From: Dermacentor variabilis
Taxonomy: Eukaryota > Arthropoda > Arachnida > Ixodida > Ixodidae
DNA length: 64,000 nt
Reading direction: 5' to 3'
Assembly: GCF_050947875.1 (NCBI RefSeq)
Contig: NC_134572.1
Coordinates: 119,310,105 to 119,374,104 of the forward strand
How positions within the stretch are numbered: position 1 is the stretch's first letter; every line of letters starts with the position of its first letter. The translations under genes and the position numbers were made by a program. This document shows positions 30,405 to 41,712 of this stretch, piece by piece. The notes below the pieces were generated by a model. The model did no database searches, was not told the DNA's origin, and saw only the letters and a list, made by a program, of their open reading frames with translations.

Positions 30405-31834
30405 TTCTAGACGTACTGCGCCCACCGCGGAAGATTCGAAAAACAACCACATAATCGCAGCAGAGAAGTGGCTACTCAGGCGGCTCGACTGATAACTGTT
30501 GTAAGCGTCATTCAAAACACAAAGAATCAGTCTCCTCTTCCGGCGGCGTTTTCTCTACTTCCTTTTTAAATGAAAGGATGTTGATCCATAAATACTTTCA
30601 CAAACGACGGTTAAATTTGTTATTTTCGCTTTTCCTTCCTTTGGCTGTTGCCACGGCTCTCTCCCATAGTAGATCGCTTTTGTCAGTTCCTTGCGACTCT
30701 TGTTGCTAGTTGCCAACATGGCACGAAAAGTGCTGTACAATTAAGGAAAACCCAGACGAGTTAACTAGTGACATTCATATTGGTGATGGGTTTAACGGTT
30801 ATTGCAGGGTTTGATGATAGACGCTGCGTCACAATAATTTATTTTCCACCTTATCTAACTCATATCGCGGGTATATGGTTCAGAGGATCTGCCAGCACGG
30901 CGGCCAGCCGTCACTTGAGGAAATAATGAAACAAAATGAGAAGTTAAACGCAAGTGACGTTTTCTCTGGCCGAAACTCGTTTCACGAGCATACAGACAAG
31001 CTTACTACTAATTGTATTCTCTGGTCCCTGGATCAGTCTAAACAAAGAAGGTTGATCTAACGAAGAAACAGATTCGCGTTACCGTTGCAACAGATGATGA
31101 CAACTGAACACAGCTCGAGTTAATCGTGTGGGCACCAAATCGATGTGAAAACTTGCCTTCACAGCCCAGGAGATGCTGATAACTACCGCCATCCAAAAGG
31201 AGTGAAAATGGCAGCAAAATGTTGACCACCGCATAGCTGTCAAATCTCAAGAATGATTTGGTGGGGCCCCCCAGGGCCCCCCTTTGAGTACGTGCCTGGG
31301 TCTTATTCATGTTTATGTTATTGGCCTTGTATTCCAGACACACAAGATATGTTCAGCACATGCTCGCTAAGCGCCACTTGGTGGTACAGTACGCCCATAT
31401 GTTATCGTCTAAAATTGTGAAAGATATTGGTGTTTATTCATTGTCAACAGGCCATGGCAATTTCGAAGACATATACAGTGGGGGTGATGCGCTTGTAAGT
31501 CCATGAAATTGAAGCATTTTGTGACGGGTGCCATGTGGCTAACATCAGCAACCACGAGGGACCAGTTTGGAACTTCCTTTTGTATCTGTGCAATTACTAA
31601 CTAAACACTACAGTACTTTAGCTTCAGTTCCTTCGCTACTTTTATTAAAATTGCACAAATATAGTAAATAGGCCCTCTGCAGCCCTTCAAACATGGCTTA
31701 GCTTACGAAGAATTGTTTTTGAAATTTTATTCCGTTGTATTCCCTCCGCTTTCTTGTCAAGACATCTGCAGCTTCCCTGCAGCGGCTTGGTGTGCACGCT
31801 TAAGAGAAGGGCTGTGTCGCAACGTAGAGGGTTG

Positions 31835-32165
31835 CGCACTCTCAGGGCGAACATGGCGCAGTGTGGCCGTTCTTGGCGAAGCGTCAGCGGACGCAGCGTG
31901 GTCGCGCGTCGAAGCTAAGCGGCGCATGAGCACCGGGGTCTGGGGAGGCGGAGCTTCGTGTCGTGCGTCGCCTATTAGAGCAGGGCGCGCTCCCACGCTT
32001 TAGCAGACGCTTCGAGCGTGCCCTGCTTTAGTAGGCGACATACGACACGAAACCACGCCTCCTAGCCTCGGTGCGCATGCGCTGCTTAGCTTCGATGCGC
32101 GGCGGCACCATATGCGCCGCCGCTCCGTGCAGCTCGGCCAAGCTGCGCTGTGTTTGTGCCTGTTT
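31835..32165. repeat. Long foldback (inverted-repeat) element
   Basis: Left arm 31835-31985 and right arm 32010-32165 are imperfect inverted copies. CGAAGCTAAGCGGCGCATG is answered by GCGCTGCTTAGCTTCGATGC, and CGTCGCCTATTAGAGCAGGG by CCCTGCTTTAGTAGGCGAC. The inner roughly 88 bp pair best. Only the outer left sequence is shared with block delta copy 1, so the rest arrived by insertion or inverted duplication. Confidence 0.75.
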
Positions 32166-32211
32166 GTACTAAGAGAGGACGACCCTGTGCAAGCACCTTG
32201 CGCACTAGATT

Positions 32212-32487
32212 GTGGTTACTCAATACCGCGATGCTCGGGACTGGGTTTTCGGTGAAGCGCAGCGCTTCATTGTGGCAGGGAAAGGCGCTTCCGGTAGTGC
32301 CGGCAATGAAGCGCTGAAAAATCGCATAAGATTACATCCTGTCATCGACGTCCGTAGTGGCCATGGTTATTCAGCCAACGAAGCGCCGTTTCCAATTATC
32401 GACCAACATCTGGAGGACCTCCTCTCGTCGTCCTCCCCTCGGCGTCGTCAACGCATTAGCGATTTAGACTTAAAGGACTACTTGTAA
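32212..32487 (+). CDS. Unrecognised 91-residue open frame
   Basis: The frame starts ATG and ends in TAA after LDLKDYL. The protein is mixed-charge with a Ser/Arg stretch (SSSSPRRRQR) and matches no family I know. It follows the foldback element directly and has no visible partner gene, intron or promoter. It could be the tail of an unknown transposon ORF, a host exon, or chance. I give it low weight. Confidence 0.2.
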   Translation: MVTQYRDARDWVFGEAQRFIVAGKGASGSAGNEALKNRIRLHPVIDVRSGHGYSANEAPFPIIDQHLEDLLSSSSPRRRQRISDLDLKDYL

Positions 32488-32489
32488 CG

Positions 32490-33263
32490 GACGCCAGAAA
32501 ACGTTTACGTTCTTTGAAAAAGTGTCCAAATTTGTAAAGCAGTGTCAATAAGGCTGCATATTATTCAGCACCAGAAAAGCTATTCTTGCGTTAATTTAGA
32601 AAAAAGTTTGGTGTATATGAATATCAAACAGATGGATAGATATGTGTTTAAGGGCCGGCTAATTCTGTCTTTGTAAGAGAAATCATAGATTACACCAAGC
32701 GAAGAAGAACTGATGCATCGACGACGAAGACGGCATCATGACGGCATGCGACAACGAATGCGTAACAACTGTGTCACAACGACGGCCTGACGACGGCGGC
32801 ATGACGAGAGTAAGATCACGAAGCAGATATAGTGGCGCAACGACCACAATGGCATCATGACCACGAAGACAAACGTAGTGCCCCAAGGTGGTAGACAAAT
32901 CGGGCTCTTGGGTCGGCGTAAGGTGCTAGATACTTGATAGATAGGCTCAAAACGTCTGAAATATGTAATTAATACGTAAGTAATGCTATTCGCATTAAAA
33001 TGGTGGCGGGTAAAAAGTACGTCACGTCAATAAACACGTGATAATATACGTGAATGCCTATTTTCGCAATATAAATCAGTAGGCCCCAATGAACGGGACG
33101 ATGTAATGAGGAGCTCAGCATCCTCATGATTGAAGGCCCAGTATACGTTGTTAAGAACGGCCTGCTGAGGTGCAAGTTTTGCCAGCCAGGTGGGAGAGCG
33201 GCGTCGACTTTTCCTGGAAAGCCACCGCCACCCTCTAGCCACACGGCGTCACTAAGCCTACTC
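32490..33263. other. Spacer, nothing recognised
   Basis: It contains an ACGACG/CATGACG-rich stretch at about 32715-32860 (degenerate short tandem motif) and no recognised gene. Confidence 0.3.
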
Positions 33264-33825
33264 TGTGCGGAGAACAATACGCCGCGTCCTCGACCCTTCG
33301 TCGCGAGATTGCCGAGATGAGTTCGACGAACCAGGCTTTGTGACTGAACGCGCCATCGCCGACCCGGTCTGCCGTGAGCAAGGGAGGTCCCGAGGGAACG
33401 TCTTTGGAGGCCCCTTCCCACGCACCGTTCCTGGCGTAAGCCCCGAGTTCTGCGAAGTCCGTCTGCCCTCGATTGGGTGCGTGAAACCGGTGCGGAAGCT
33501 TGTTCCGGACCGTGAAACCGGTGCGGAAGCCCTCTCGCTCAAAGGTGGCTCGTCTACTGATCGAACGTTTCCCTCACCTTGGAATCGAGGGAGGACCGAG
33601 TGTTTATAAACCGCTGTTGTGCGGCTGCTCAGTGTACTTTCTCTCGCAGTCATGCTAGACTGAAGAACTGCAACGTCCTTATGTAGATACTGTAAATAAA
33701 CCCATATTCCTCGTTCTCGATGAGAAGCAGTCCTTCCCTTCAACAACGTCCTCAGCGTAGATAAATTGGATCACGGCACGGGCCAGCTACCATCTAATTC
33801 ATGCCCGACTCCAATCTTGACAACA
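33264..33825 (+). mobile_element. Solo LTR of a second Gypsy-like retrotransposon
   Basis: The unit runs from TGTGCGGAGAAC to CTTGACAACA. Inside are a TATA-like TTTATAAA (33602-33609), AATAAA (33695-33700), and a direct repeat of the phrase GAAACCGGTGCGGAAGC at about 33482 and 33515. I recognise the type as a frequent tick LTR. Flanks do not show a matching target duplication, so the exact ends may be off by a few bases. No internal coding region is attached. Confidence 0.55.
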
Positions 33826-34129
33826 GTTACGAACGGTAGGATTGATCTCCCAATCCTTACAACGTTCAGATGGCGTATAGGAGGTCATTTGCGAGGTGAG
33901 GGAACAACAGACGTTCACTTGGGACAAGAGATGCGGAGGTACAAAACAGGTTTGGTCGAATGTTGTGTGAAGGTTTTTTGACCAAGCGTCCACGGTAAAA
34001 GCTACCTCCAGGCAGAGCTTCCGTTCCACAACCTCTGTTGGCATTCCTCAATGTATCCAGCTAAACAGCTTCACTTGGTGCAATTCTAGTAAAAGATACC
34101 GCTGTTCACTTTTCAGCGGCGACCTTTGC
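33826..34129. other. Spacer, nothing recognised
   Basis: Unique-looking sequence between the solo LTR and block alpha copy 2. No gene is recognised. Confidence 0.3.
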
Positions 34130-34700
34130 GGTTTCATCTTTTTCAGGTGATTGCAGTAGAAAGAAAAGGCTTGAGGATATTCTGGTCAGCGTGTCTCCAG
34201 TGATCAATGCAGGCGCTGGTATTCAAGGCTTGAAGCAGAATTGCAGCTGTGGTGTGAGTTCGCGGGATAGGCGTGTTGTCGTTCAATCTTCTCCGAGCGT
34301 ACAGATTTCCCCAATTTGGGAAAACTCATTAGTATTATTCAGCAACTTATAGCAGCTGAAGTATAGCCTAAAATCTAAAAGGTACTATTATTTAATTTAT
34401 TGAAATCATCATTAGGTATCGCGTTTCCCACGTGAACTAAATAAAAGTAGAAGTTATGCCGACTAAAAAATGCTTAGCCCTGTACATGCCAGCGCGCATT
34501 ATGACAATTGTTTACACCTTAAAATCCGTTCGATCATCATTATATTATGCTGGAATAGCTTATACATACTTCTTGCATTTAGTACTGAGCTTTGAACAGC
34601 TGCTTCCTAGAGTTAAAGAAAGACAAAAATAAGAAAAGAAACGGTCATATTCGGCACGCACTAAATCATTAGAAGTCGTGACCTCCTGATGACACATCGC
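34130..34700. repeat. Segmental duplication block alpha, copy 2
   Basis: Aligns with 4330-4960 through GTGATTGCAGTAGAAAGAAA, AATTTGGGAAAACTC, AGTAGAAGTTATGCC and GCTTCCTAGAGTTAAAG. More diverged than the beta copies. No gene is present. Confidence 0.65.
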
Positions 34701-35145
34701 TCGTTCGACTTGGGCAATCACTGACCTCACTACAGCGCAAGAACTACAGCGGAAGGGTAATTGCTTGTGTACATCGTCGACAAATGTAGACCAGCGTTTA
34801 CGGCCGTGCTATACAACCACGAAAGGAATAGACTGTGATGATATGCCCGATGTACGCGCACACGTAAACGCGTAGGGCATAGCTGACGGCGCGCGGCGCA
34901 ATCCACACTATCCATGGTTCACCCAATGCCCACCAGATTGGGACTCTACTGACATGGCAGCGGTTGCGGGCAAGCTGAAGGTACGGTATACGGTGCGTTT
35001 CTGCTATTTCTAAAAACTAAACACCATCAAAATTTGTCAAGCGGACAACTGACGCAGGACGTATAGTGGCTCAAGCCGCATTAAAGCACCGTAGGTTCTA
35101 GGCGAGACTGCGGATGCGGTCGCACGTCAAATCAACACTTCTGTG
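34701..35145. other. Spacer, nothing recognised
   Basis: No gene or repeat family is recognised. Confidence 0.3.
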
Positions 35146-35265
35146 CCCGCCGCGGTAACTTCGTGGCTATGTCATTGCTCGAGGTCGTTGTTTGATACCG
35201 GCAGCGGCAGCCACATTACTAGAGAGTAAAATGCAAAAAAAAAAACGCTTGTGCACTTAGATTTG
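35146..35265 (+). mobile_element. Ruka-type SINE, tRNA-like head only
   Basis: Reads CCCGCCGCGGTAACTTCGTG, then a degenerate B box (GTTTGATACCGGCAG) and GTAAAATGCAAAAAAAAAA, GTGCACTTAGATTT. The 3' half is missing. The break is at the start of block gamma copy 3. Confidence 0.8.
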
Positions 35266-35859
35266 GAAGAGACCGAAGCGTATAACGCGGCGTAATCGCG
35301 TGCTAGGTCGACTTTCTTTTTCTTGGTGAGGTTGGGGGGAAGGGGCGGCGCTTTGATCTTGTCAAGTGGAGCTCCCTGATAATTTCTTTACTTCGTTGAA
35401 GATATCACAGTGCGGGCTGTCCGCACGGCCCGTAGGATGGTGATGGTAGACAGTTTTATTTTCACGTACGTAGAAGCGTTAAGTACGTGAAGATCTTGCT
35501 GATTTGAAATGCGCATGCGTGGACGTATTGAGTGCCGTTACGTGTCGCGCAGGCGCGTGAAATCTGCGCCCTTGCGTTGCGTGCCCCACGTATACGTGAC
35601 GGGCTGTGCAAGTTACCAGGCAGAGAACACAGCCCAAGCTACCACGGACATGCAGTTCTTGAGGTGCGAGAATCACGCGTTGGCGCCGATTCCTGCTCGT
35701 CCTGAATAAACTTGGCTGGAATAGCTGGTATAGACCGTTCTGGTCGGCCGAAGACGGTGCCAACACCCATGCGGCAGTAACGATCTATACATTTGCAAGT
35801 CCTCCATCCACAGACTGTTGCATACGCTAAACTATAAGGGTCCCGAACATGCGGCGCGG

Positions 35860-36700
35860 AGCGCCCGTAGAACTCTCACGTTTGCGTGCGCAAAAGCATC
35901 TGCGTACGTGGAACTAAAAATGTCTGGTGTTTTGTAAAGGTCACGCCAAGTGTGCGTTTATGTAAAGGCTTGCGTATCTTTCCCGTGTGCTGCGTGGTAA
36001 CCTCAGTCGATGCTCTGTATGACGCATGCATATATTCGGCGATGATTGTGATCTTGCCGAATCCTGTAAGTTGCCTTAAGGACGCGGTTTGATGGATAGA
36101 TAACGTAGCGTTAGCGTCTGCCCTCAAAAGTAGAATTGAAATGGAAGCAGCATTGGGGAAGGCTAATTTAGCATCTGCGTCGTCGAGCTCATTCTCACCA
36201 ATATCAAAATGTCCGGGAACCCATTGACATATTATATGGCGCCCTTTTCACGATGCGGACTCGTTAAAATTCAGCTACTCCGTGAAAAAGCAAACCATAA
36301 TGTCGTCGGATTGGCACAGAATCAATAATCCGTAGTGCTGGTTTAGCTTCGCCAGATACAGTCCGCGTCTGAGGCGGCTTTTGGCAGACGAAACCAACTG
36401 CTTCGCGGATTGCAGCAATATCCGCAGCCGTCGACCTTGTCTTGTATCCGAGCTTCTTGCTTCTACGAACAACGAAAGTTCCAGTGACGAAAGCAGCTTT
36501 GGAGGTCGTTGGTCTTGTACGTCAATCCATCAACGTAGACATTCACTGTATACGCACATGCTACAGAGAAGTGTGATGACGCGAGTTGCTTCAGGGCCGC
36601 ACGACTATATTCTGATTTCCTTTTAAAGGGATTGAAAGACGCACCAATGACCTTTAGAACAACCATGGTGGCATGCTTGAAACTCTAGTCGGTGAAAATT
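35860..36700 (-). pseudogene. Decayed LINE RNase H domain (block gamma copy 3)
   Basis: Minus-strand fragments read TVNVYVDGLTYKTND (first Asp), then in other frames AADIAAIREAVGF and the KPPQTRTVSGEAK block. A downstream frame from 36127 reads ADANATLSIHQTASLRQLTG. Breaks are largely shared with copy 2 (for example the same fused frame through FVEARSSDTRQGRRLRILLQ), which shows that most decay preceded the duplication. Confidence 0.65.
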
Positions 36701-36912
36701 GTTCGCGACGAGAAATATGACTCGTCCATGAACGCAGTCGGGACGCGTTTAATGCGGCATCGTCATTAAAAGACGCACAAGGACTATACATAACGTTAGG
36801 CACGCCTAATGGTTATCATGCACTCACTGTGGACCATGTGAGCTTATCTCTTGTCTGCGGTTGGTTTTTCTGCTTTGGTAATAGCAGAACCAAGAAAGAA
36901 TGCGTCAAGCAC

Positions 36913-37148
36913 GCTTCAGTCCTGAATGCAGGCAGCGTTAACATTCACACTGCATGCAGGCAAGGTCCTACTTTCAATGTATATGGAAGGCCACAGTCAA
37001 ACTATATATTCCCTAAAAAAGCGTTGAATGCTTTCTTTACGGAATATATAGTTTGACTCTGACATTCTAGATACATTGAATGTAGGACGTTGCCTGCATG
37101 TAGTGTGAAAGTTGACGCTGCCTGCTCTCAGGATTGTTAGAATGAAGC
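36913..37148. repeat. Foldback (hairpin) element, about 236 bp
   Basis: Arms of about 115 bp are inverted copies around a centre near 37030 (AAAAGCGTTGAATGCTTTC). Outer ends are GCTTCAGTCCTGAATGCAGG and its counterpart in CTCTCAGGATTG...GAAGC. Left and right arms are more alike here than in copy 2. Confidence 0.78.
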
Positions 37149-37860
37149 TATATGGCGCAGTCCTATATATCTCCATCTCTCTCCTTTTCTCGATCACGCT
37201 ACTATTTGTTGCACGCCTTGCTAAGTGTAATTCGCCCAGTGAAAGATCCTAAACCGAAGGAGAAATTCCGCTATATATTTTTACATTCGCATGGATGTAC
37301 CGTTGAAACCGGATCAGGAATAACACCTTGCTTGCATACTTTTAAACAAGCAGACAGGTGACTTAGAGATGGACACTCCTGATTGCGCGCACTTGTGCAG
37401 AAACAAGAAGACTAACAATCCGTAGCGAGAGCGACCTCACTTAGACGACCATCATCAGAATGAATGACCGGCTAAACAAATGACCCTTTATTATTGAATG
37501 ACATCGTATTGAAACTGGCTGAAATTCAGGAATTGACTACGCGTTCGTTGTGAAATCCACTAGGGGCTATTATGCTGCAGTCACGCTAGTTGCTGTCAAC
37601 GACAATTGAAGCGAAACACCATTGAAATCCACGTGCATGATTGGCTCCCTTGTGCGAGCTCGCAGAGCGAAGCAAATAAGGCTCGGTGATTTCAATAATC
37701 TTAGATTCCGATGGTATATGAAAGCAGTCGTGTGATAGCGGTGTTAGAGGTTGTCACGGCACTCGCGACAAATACAACATTTGCCAAAAAAAAAACAACG
37801 CGCCTTCAGGAAATGCAAGCATGAAGAAGATGACATCGTGCCAAAATAAAAAAAGAAAAA

Positions 37861-38199
37861 GACGGCGTGACAACCGCATGTCACCAAAAACTTAAGTGCA
37901 CGTATGTTTGACGTAGTAGCGTGCAATTCAGGGACATCAGCTGTATGTAGGGCATGTCACACAATCGAAACTGGTTCACTGAGGCACCGTAGCTGAGCAC
38001 CGCTGCGCGTATATACGGGGAGATCATTTTAAAGTTATTGCAGAATTAAAAAAAATTGCTTGTCGCAGATAGCATAATTCTAGGTCTTCAGATGAATTAT
38101 TCAAAGAGATGGACAATTCATACGCTAGAAATGGAAAAACATGTTCAACTACTGAAAGAAGACGCCTATTTACTTCTTTATTCATTATTTACTAACGCG
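37861..38199. other. Spacer, nothing recognised
   Basis: Sequence after the end of block gamma copy 3. No gene is recognised before the PLE fragment. Confidence 0.3.
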
Positions 38200-38745
38200 C
38201 GTCACAGGGATCTATCGATATGTGGGCGACTTCTTCATACTGAGCCAAACAGATAATGCAACCGATTACCAACATCTTAAGAACACCGTACTGGAGTCCT
38301 TTCAATCAACGTGCCCAGAGCTGAAATTCACTTATGAGCGTTCCAACCACAGTTCCCTGCAGTTCCTCGACATTTTACTGGAATTCCAACCGGGACACCT
38401 ATTCTGGGGGTACGAAGCCCAGAGCACAGAAACAATTTCTTCCCTTCACGTCAAGCCATTCCACGACTGTAAAAAGGGCAATAGCGAGTGCTATCATGCC
38501 AGCATCAAATCATGCCAGCATGCCAGCATCAAACTGAACAAAGTTTTCAGCGGCAGTTAAGTAGGCTGAAAAATGCAGGGTACCCCGTGGCAATGCTATG
38601 CAGCATCATAGCTGAAGGCCTCGTAAAGAAGAGTAAAAGAAAACAAGAAAGCAAAAGCGGACATCAAGTTGCGGATGCCAAAAATAATTCTGCAAATATT
38701 TCTTATGTGCATGGACTGACCCACAATCTCATCAACTTTGGTAAT
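38200..38745 (+). pseudogene. Penelope-like element RT fragment with mutated catalytic motif
   Basis: The plus strand reads IYRYVGDFFILSQ, the RT catalytic block with Gly in place of the first Asp of YVDD. It continues with LQFLDILLEFQPGHLFWGYE. A frameshift near 38510-38530 follows, at a local duplication of CATGCCAGCATCAAA. The next frame then continues RLKNAGYPVAMLCSIIAEGL and ISYVHGLTHNLI, the PLE region between RT and the linker. It starts just before the catalytic block and ends before GIY-YIG, so it is a dead internal fragment. Confidence 0.75.
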
Positions 38746-39340
38746 GGTTTGATTGAAAACTTGATTGTTCCACCGAGCTGGGGTGCCCGCCTCTTAACCT
38801 ACACGTAGGTAGGGGGGAAGGACGAAGCAGTCCCCGCGCGTTGAGGACGGTGAGTCTTCACGGCCTCAACGGCCAGGCGGGTTGATCGACACTGGTCGTC
38901 TTCAGCCTCGCTCTGGAGCAAGGCCTCCCAGGCTTCTCTACTGTCAATGTTTTCCTTGGCCCCTGGGGAGCCAGCACGCTCCCATATTATATGGTCTAGC
39001 GTACCTTTTTGCTTACAAATTTTGCAGAGGGCGTCGTTATAGTCCCTTGGTAAAAGACACGGCGTCAGAGTAGTTTTCTCAGCAACAAACAAGGGAAAAA
39101 GTATGTGCGCACGAGTGAACCAGGAAAAAAAGGAACCGCAATGCCAGATCACGCACCAAAGCAGATACTGCGATTGCGTCAAAGGATTAGAGTGCACCAT
39201 CCTCCTCGCCTGTGGAAAACAATAGATAGGGTAAACAGTAAGATGCCTTAATGATCGAACAGGAGAGCACGCATTATCACTTTCAGGGAATCCTGGCAGC
39301 AATCTGGCCTTGCACTGCAAACGTTGGGAAATGAACAAGA
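38746..39340 (-). mobile_element. LINE 3' end (C-terminal zinc-finger region) on the minus strand
   Basis: The minus frame ending at 38799 reads CKICKQKGTLDHIIWERAG and then DSREAWEALLQSEAEDDQC, the C-terminal Cys/His motif and tail typical of tick RNase H LINEs. The 3' UTR runs leftward to a degenerate TCAA-rich tail near 38746-38775. RNase H itself is not visible, so this is a short 5'-truncated copy. It abuts the PLE fragment directly. Confidence 0.6.
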
Positions 39341-39790
39341 AGGGACAAGATAGCTAAGCAAGCACGTGCACCCCCAAATTTCATGTAGTGCAAGTCCTGG
39401 AAAGGAACAACAATAGGCTAATTCGGGACATTCTTTAGGCAGTTGAGATAAGTAAAACAGGAGCGTAATGTGTAAGCACACCGTCAGTGGCCTTGACAAG
39501 AAAGGAAGTCACCTCTTTGAGACAGCATCTGATATATAAGAGAAGAGATATGGTGATGAAATAAATAAGAGTGAGAATTTCAATAAAGAAATCAGTTGGA
39601 AGTGCAACTTCGTCCTCGTTTAGTCCATTCTGTGTCCGTGTTCCTTTTGTTTAGTCGTCTTCATACTTTGTTACATGCGTAAGGCTTTTCATCAAAAAAT
39701 GCTAATTTGTCAAGAATCAAAAGGAAGTATCTTTTTCTCACACATTATATGCTCATCATGCCGTGCCACTGGTGTTTGCACAAACAGTGT
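39341..39790. other. Spacer, nothing recognised
   Basis: No gene or known repeat is recognised between the two LINE pieces. Confidence 0.3.
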
Positions 39791-41674
39791 GTCATCATCA
39801 TCATCAGCCTGGTTACGCCCACTGCAGGGTAAAGGCCTCTCCCATACTTCTCCAGCTACCCCGGTCATGTACTAATTGTGGTCATGTTGTCCCTGCAAAC
39901 TTCTTAATCTCATCCGCCCACCTTACTTTCTGCCACCCCCTGCTTCGCTTCCCTTCCCTTGGAATCCAGTACGTAACCCTTAATGACCATCGGTTATATT
40001 CCCTCCTCATTACATGTCCTGCCCATGCCGATTTCTTTTTCTTGATTTCAACCAAGATGTCATTAACTCGCGTTTGTTCCTTCACCCAATCTGCTCTTTT
40101 CATATCCCTTAACGTTACAGCTATCACTCTTCTTTCCATAGCTCGTTGCGTCGTCCTCAATTTAAGTAGTACCCTCTTAGTAAGCCGCCAGGTTTCTGCC
40201 CCGTACGGGAGTACTGGTAAGACACAGCTGTTATACACTTTTCTCTTGAGGGATAATGGCAACCTGCTGTTCATGATCTGAGAATGCCTGCCAAACGCAC
40301 CCCAGCCCATTTTTATTCTTCTGATTATTTCAGTCTCATGATCCGGATCCGCAGTCACTACCTGTCCTAAGTAGATGTATTCCCTTACCACTTCCAGTGC
40401 TTCACTACCTATCGTAAACTGCTGTTCTCTTCCGAGACTGTTAAACATTACTTTAGTTTTCTGCAGATTAATTTTTAGACCCACCCTTCGGCTTTGCCTC
40501 TCCAGGTCAGTGAGCATGCATTGCAGTTGGTCCCCTGAGTTACTAAGGAAGGCAATATCATCAGCGAATCGCAAGTTACTCAGGTATTCTCCATTAACTC
40601 TTATCCCCAATTCGTCCCAATCCAGGTCTCTGAATACCTCCTGTAAACACGCTGTGAATAGCATTGGAGAGATCGTATCTCCCTGCCTGACGCCTTTCTT
40701 TATTCGGATTTTGTTGCTTTCTTTATGGAGGACTACGGTGGCTGTGGAGCCGCTATAGATATCTTTCAGTATTTTTACATACGGCTCGTCTACACCCTGA
40801 TTCCGCTATGCCTCCATAACTGCTGAGGTTTCGACTGAATCAAGCGCTTTCTCGCAATCAATGAAAGCTATATATAAAGGTTGCTTATATCCCGCACATT
40901 TTTCTATCACCTGATTGATAGTGTGAATATGGTTTATTGTTGAGTAGCCTTTACAGAATCCTGCCTGGTCCTTTGGTTGACGGAACTCTAAGGTGTTCTT
41001 GATTCTATTTGCAATTACCTTAGTAAATACTTTGTAGACAACGGACAGTAAGCTGATCGGTCTATAATTTTTCAAGTCTTTGGCGTCTCCTTTCTTATGG
41101 ATTAGGATTATGTCAGCGTTTTTCCAAGATTCCGGTACGCTCGAAGTCATGAGGCATTGCGTATACAGGGTGGCCAGTTTCTCTAGAACAATCTGCCCAC
41201 CATCCTTCAACAAATCTGCTGTTATCTGATCCTCCCCAGCTGCCTTCCCCCTTTGCATAGCTCCCAAGGCTTTCTTTACCTCTTCCGGCGTTACCTGTGG
41301 GATTTCGAATTCCTCTAGACTATTCTCTCGTCAATTATCGTCGTGGGTGCCACTGGTACTGTACAAATCTCTATAGAACTCCTCAGCCACTTGAACTATC
41401 TCATACATCTTAGTAATGATATTGCCGGCTTTGTCTCTTAACGCATACAACTGATTCTTGCCTATTCCTAGTGTCTTCTTCACTGCTTGTAGGCTTCCTC
41501 CGTTCCTGAGAGCATGTTCAATTCTATACATATTATAGTTCCTTATGTCAGCTGTCTTACGCTTGTTAACTTAGACAGTTCTGCCAGTTCTATTCTAGCT
41601 GTAGGGTTAGAGGCTTTCATAGATTGGCGTTTCTTGATCAGATCTTTCGTCTCCTGCGATAGCTTACTGGTATC
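39791..41674 (-). mobile_element. RTE-like LINE, 5'-truncated, with GAT-repeat 3' end
   Basis: The 3' end (left side here) is TCATCATCATCATCAGCCTG on the plus strand, the short trinucleotide tail typical of RTE-type elements. The coding part is well preserved for about 560 codons. The 5' end is cut near 41674 within coding sequence, where a small hairpin and a tRNA-like relic follow. I recognise the sequence as a very abundant tick repeat; assignment to the RTE clade is from motif resemblance. Confidence 0.82.
39882..41570 (-). pseudogene. RTE-like reverse transcriptase
   Basis: The frame is constant from about 41531 to 39882 and is broken by in-frame stops at 41331-41333 and 40806-40808. 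RT blocks: GKAAGEDQITADLLKDGG, LKNYRPISLLSVVYKVFTKV, LYIAFIDCEKALDSVETSA, then past the stop MLFTACLQEVF, YLSNLRFADDIAFLSNS (catalytic Asp pair) and VGLKINLQKTKVMFNS. The C-terminal part has WAGHVMRR, RVTYWIPREGKRSRG and WADEIKKFAGT, standard for this family. The N-terminal endonuclease is absent through truncation. Only two stops make it the youngest-looking LINE in the window. Confidence 0.85.
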
Positions 41675-41712
41675 CCGGTGCCAGTAAGCTTACGATAGCT
41701 TACTGGCACCGG
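41675..41712. repeat. Perfect 15-bp hairpin at a LINE break
   Basis: CCGGTGCCAGTAAGC (41675-41689), loop TTACGATA, GCTTACTGGCACCGG (41698-41712). The phrase CGATAGCTTACTGG also occurs as a direct repeat at 41657-41670 and 41693-41706. The hairpin joins the truncated RTE element to the tRNA-like relic. Confidence 0.9.

Larger units (their letters stand above)
28790..31910. repeat. Segmental duplication block delta, copy 2 (split)
   Basis: 28790-29225 matches 13195-13620, and 31300-31910 matches 13675-14295, in the same order. Between them lies a roughly 2.05-kb segment absent from copy 1. It contains the MITE cluster at 29602-30404 and two stretches with no recognised content (29226-29601 and 30405-31299). 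Confidence 0.75.
35275..37860. repeat. Segmental duplication block gamma, copy 3
   Basis: Collinear with 11130-13145 and with 15950-19905, but lacks both the 1,625-bp TIR element and the Ruka insertion, so it is the best ancestral reference for both. Contains a decayed LINE RNase H and a complete foldback element. Confidence 0.85.

Noticed and set aside
39763..40281. 172-residue plus-strand frame
   Set aside because: It is antisense to the RTE-like RT.
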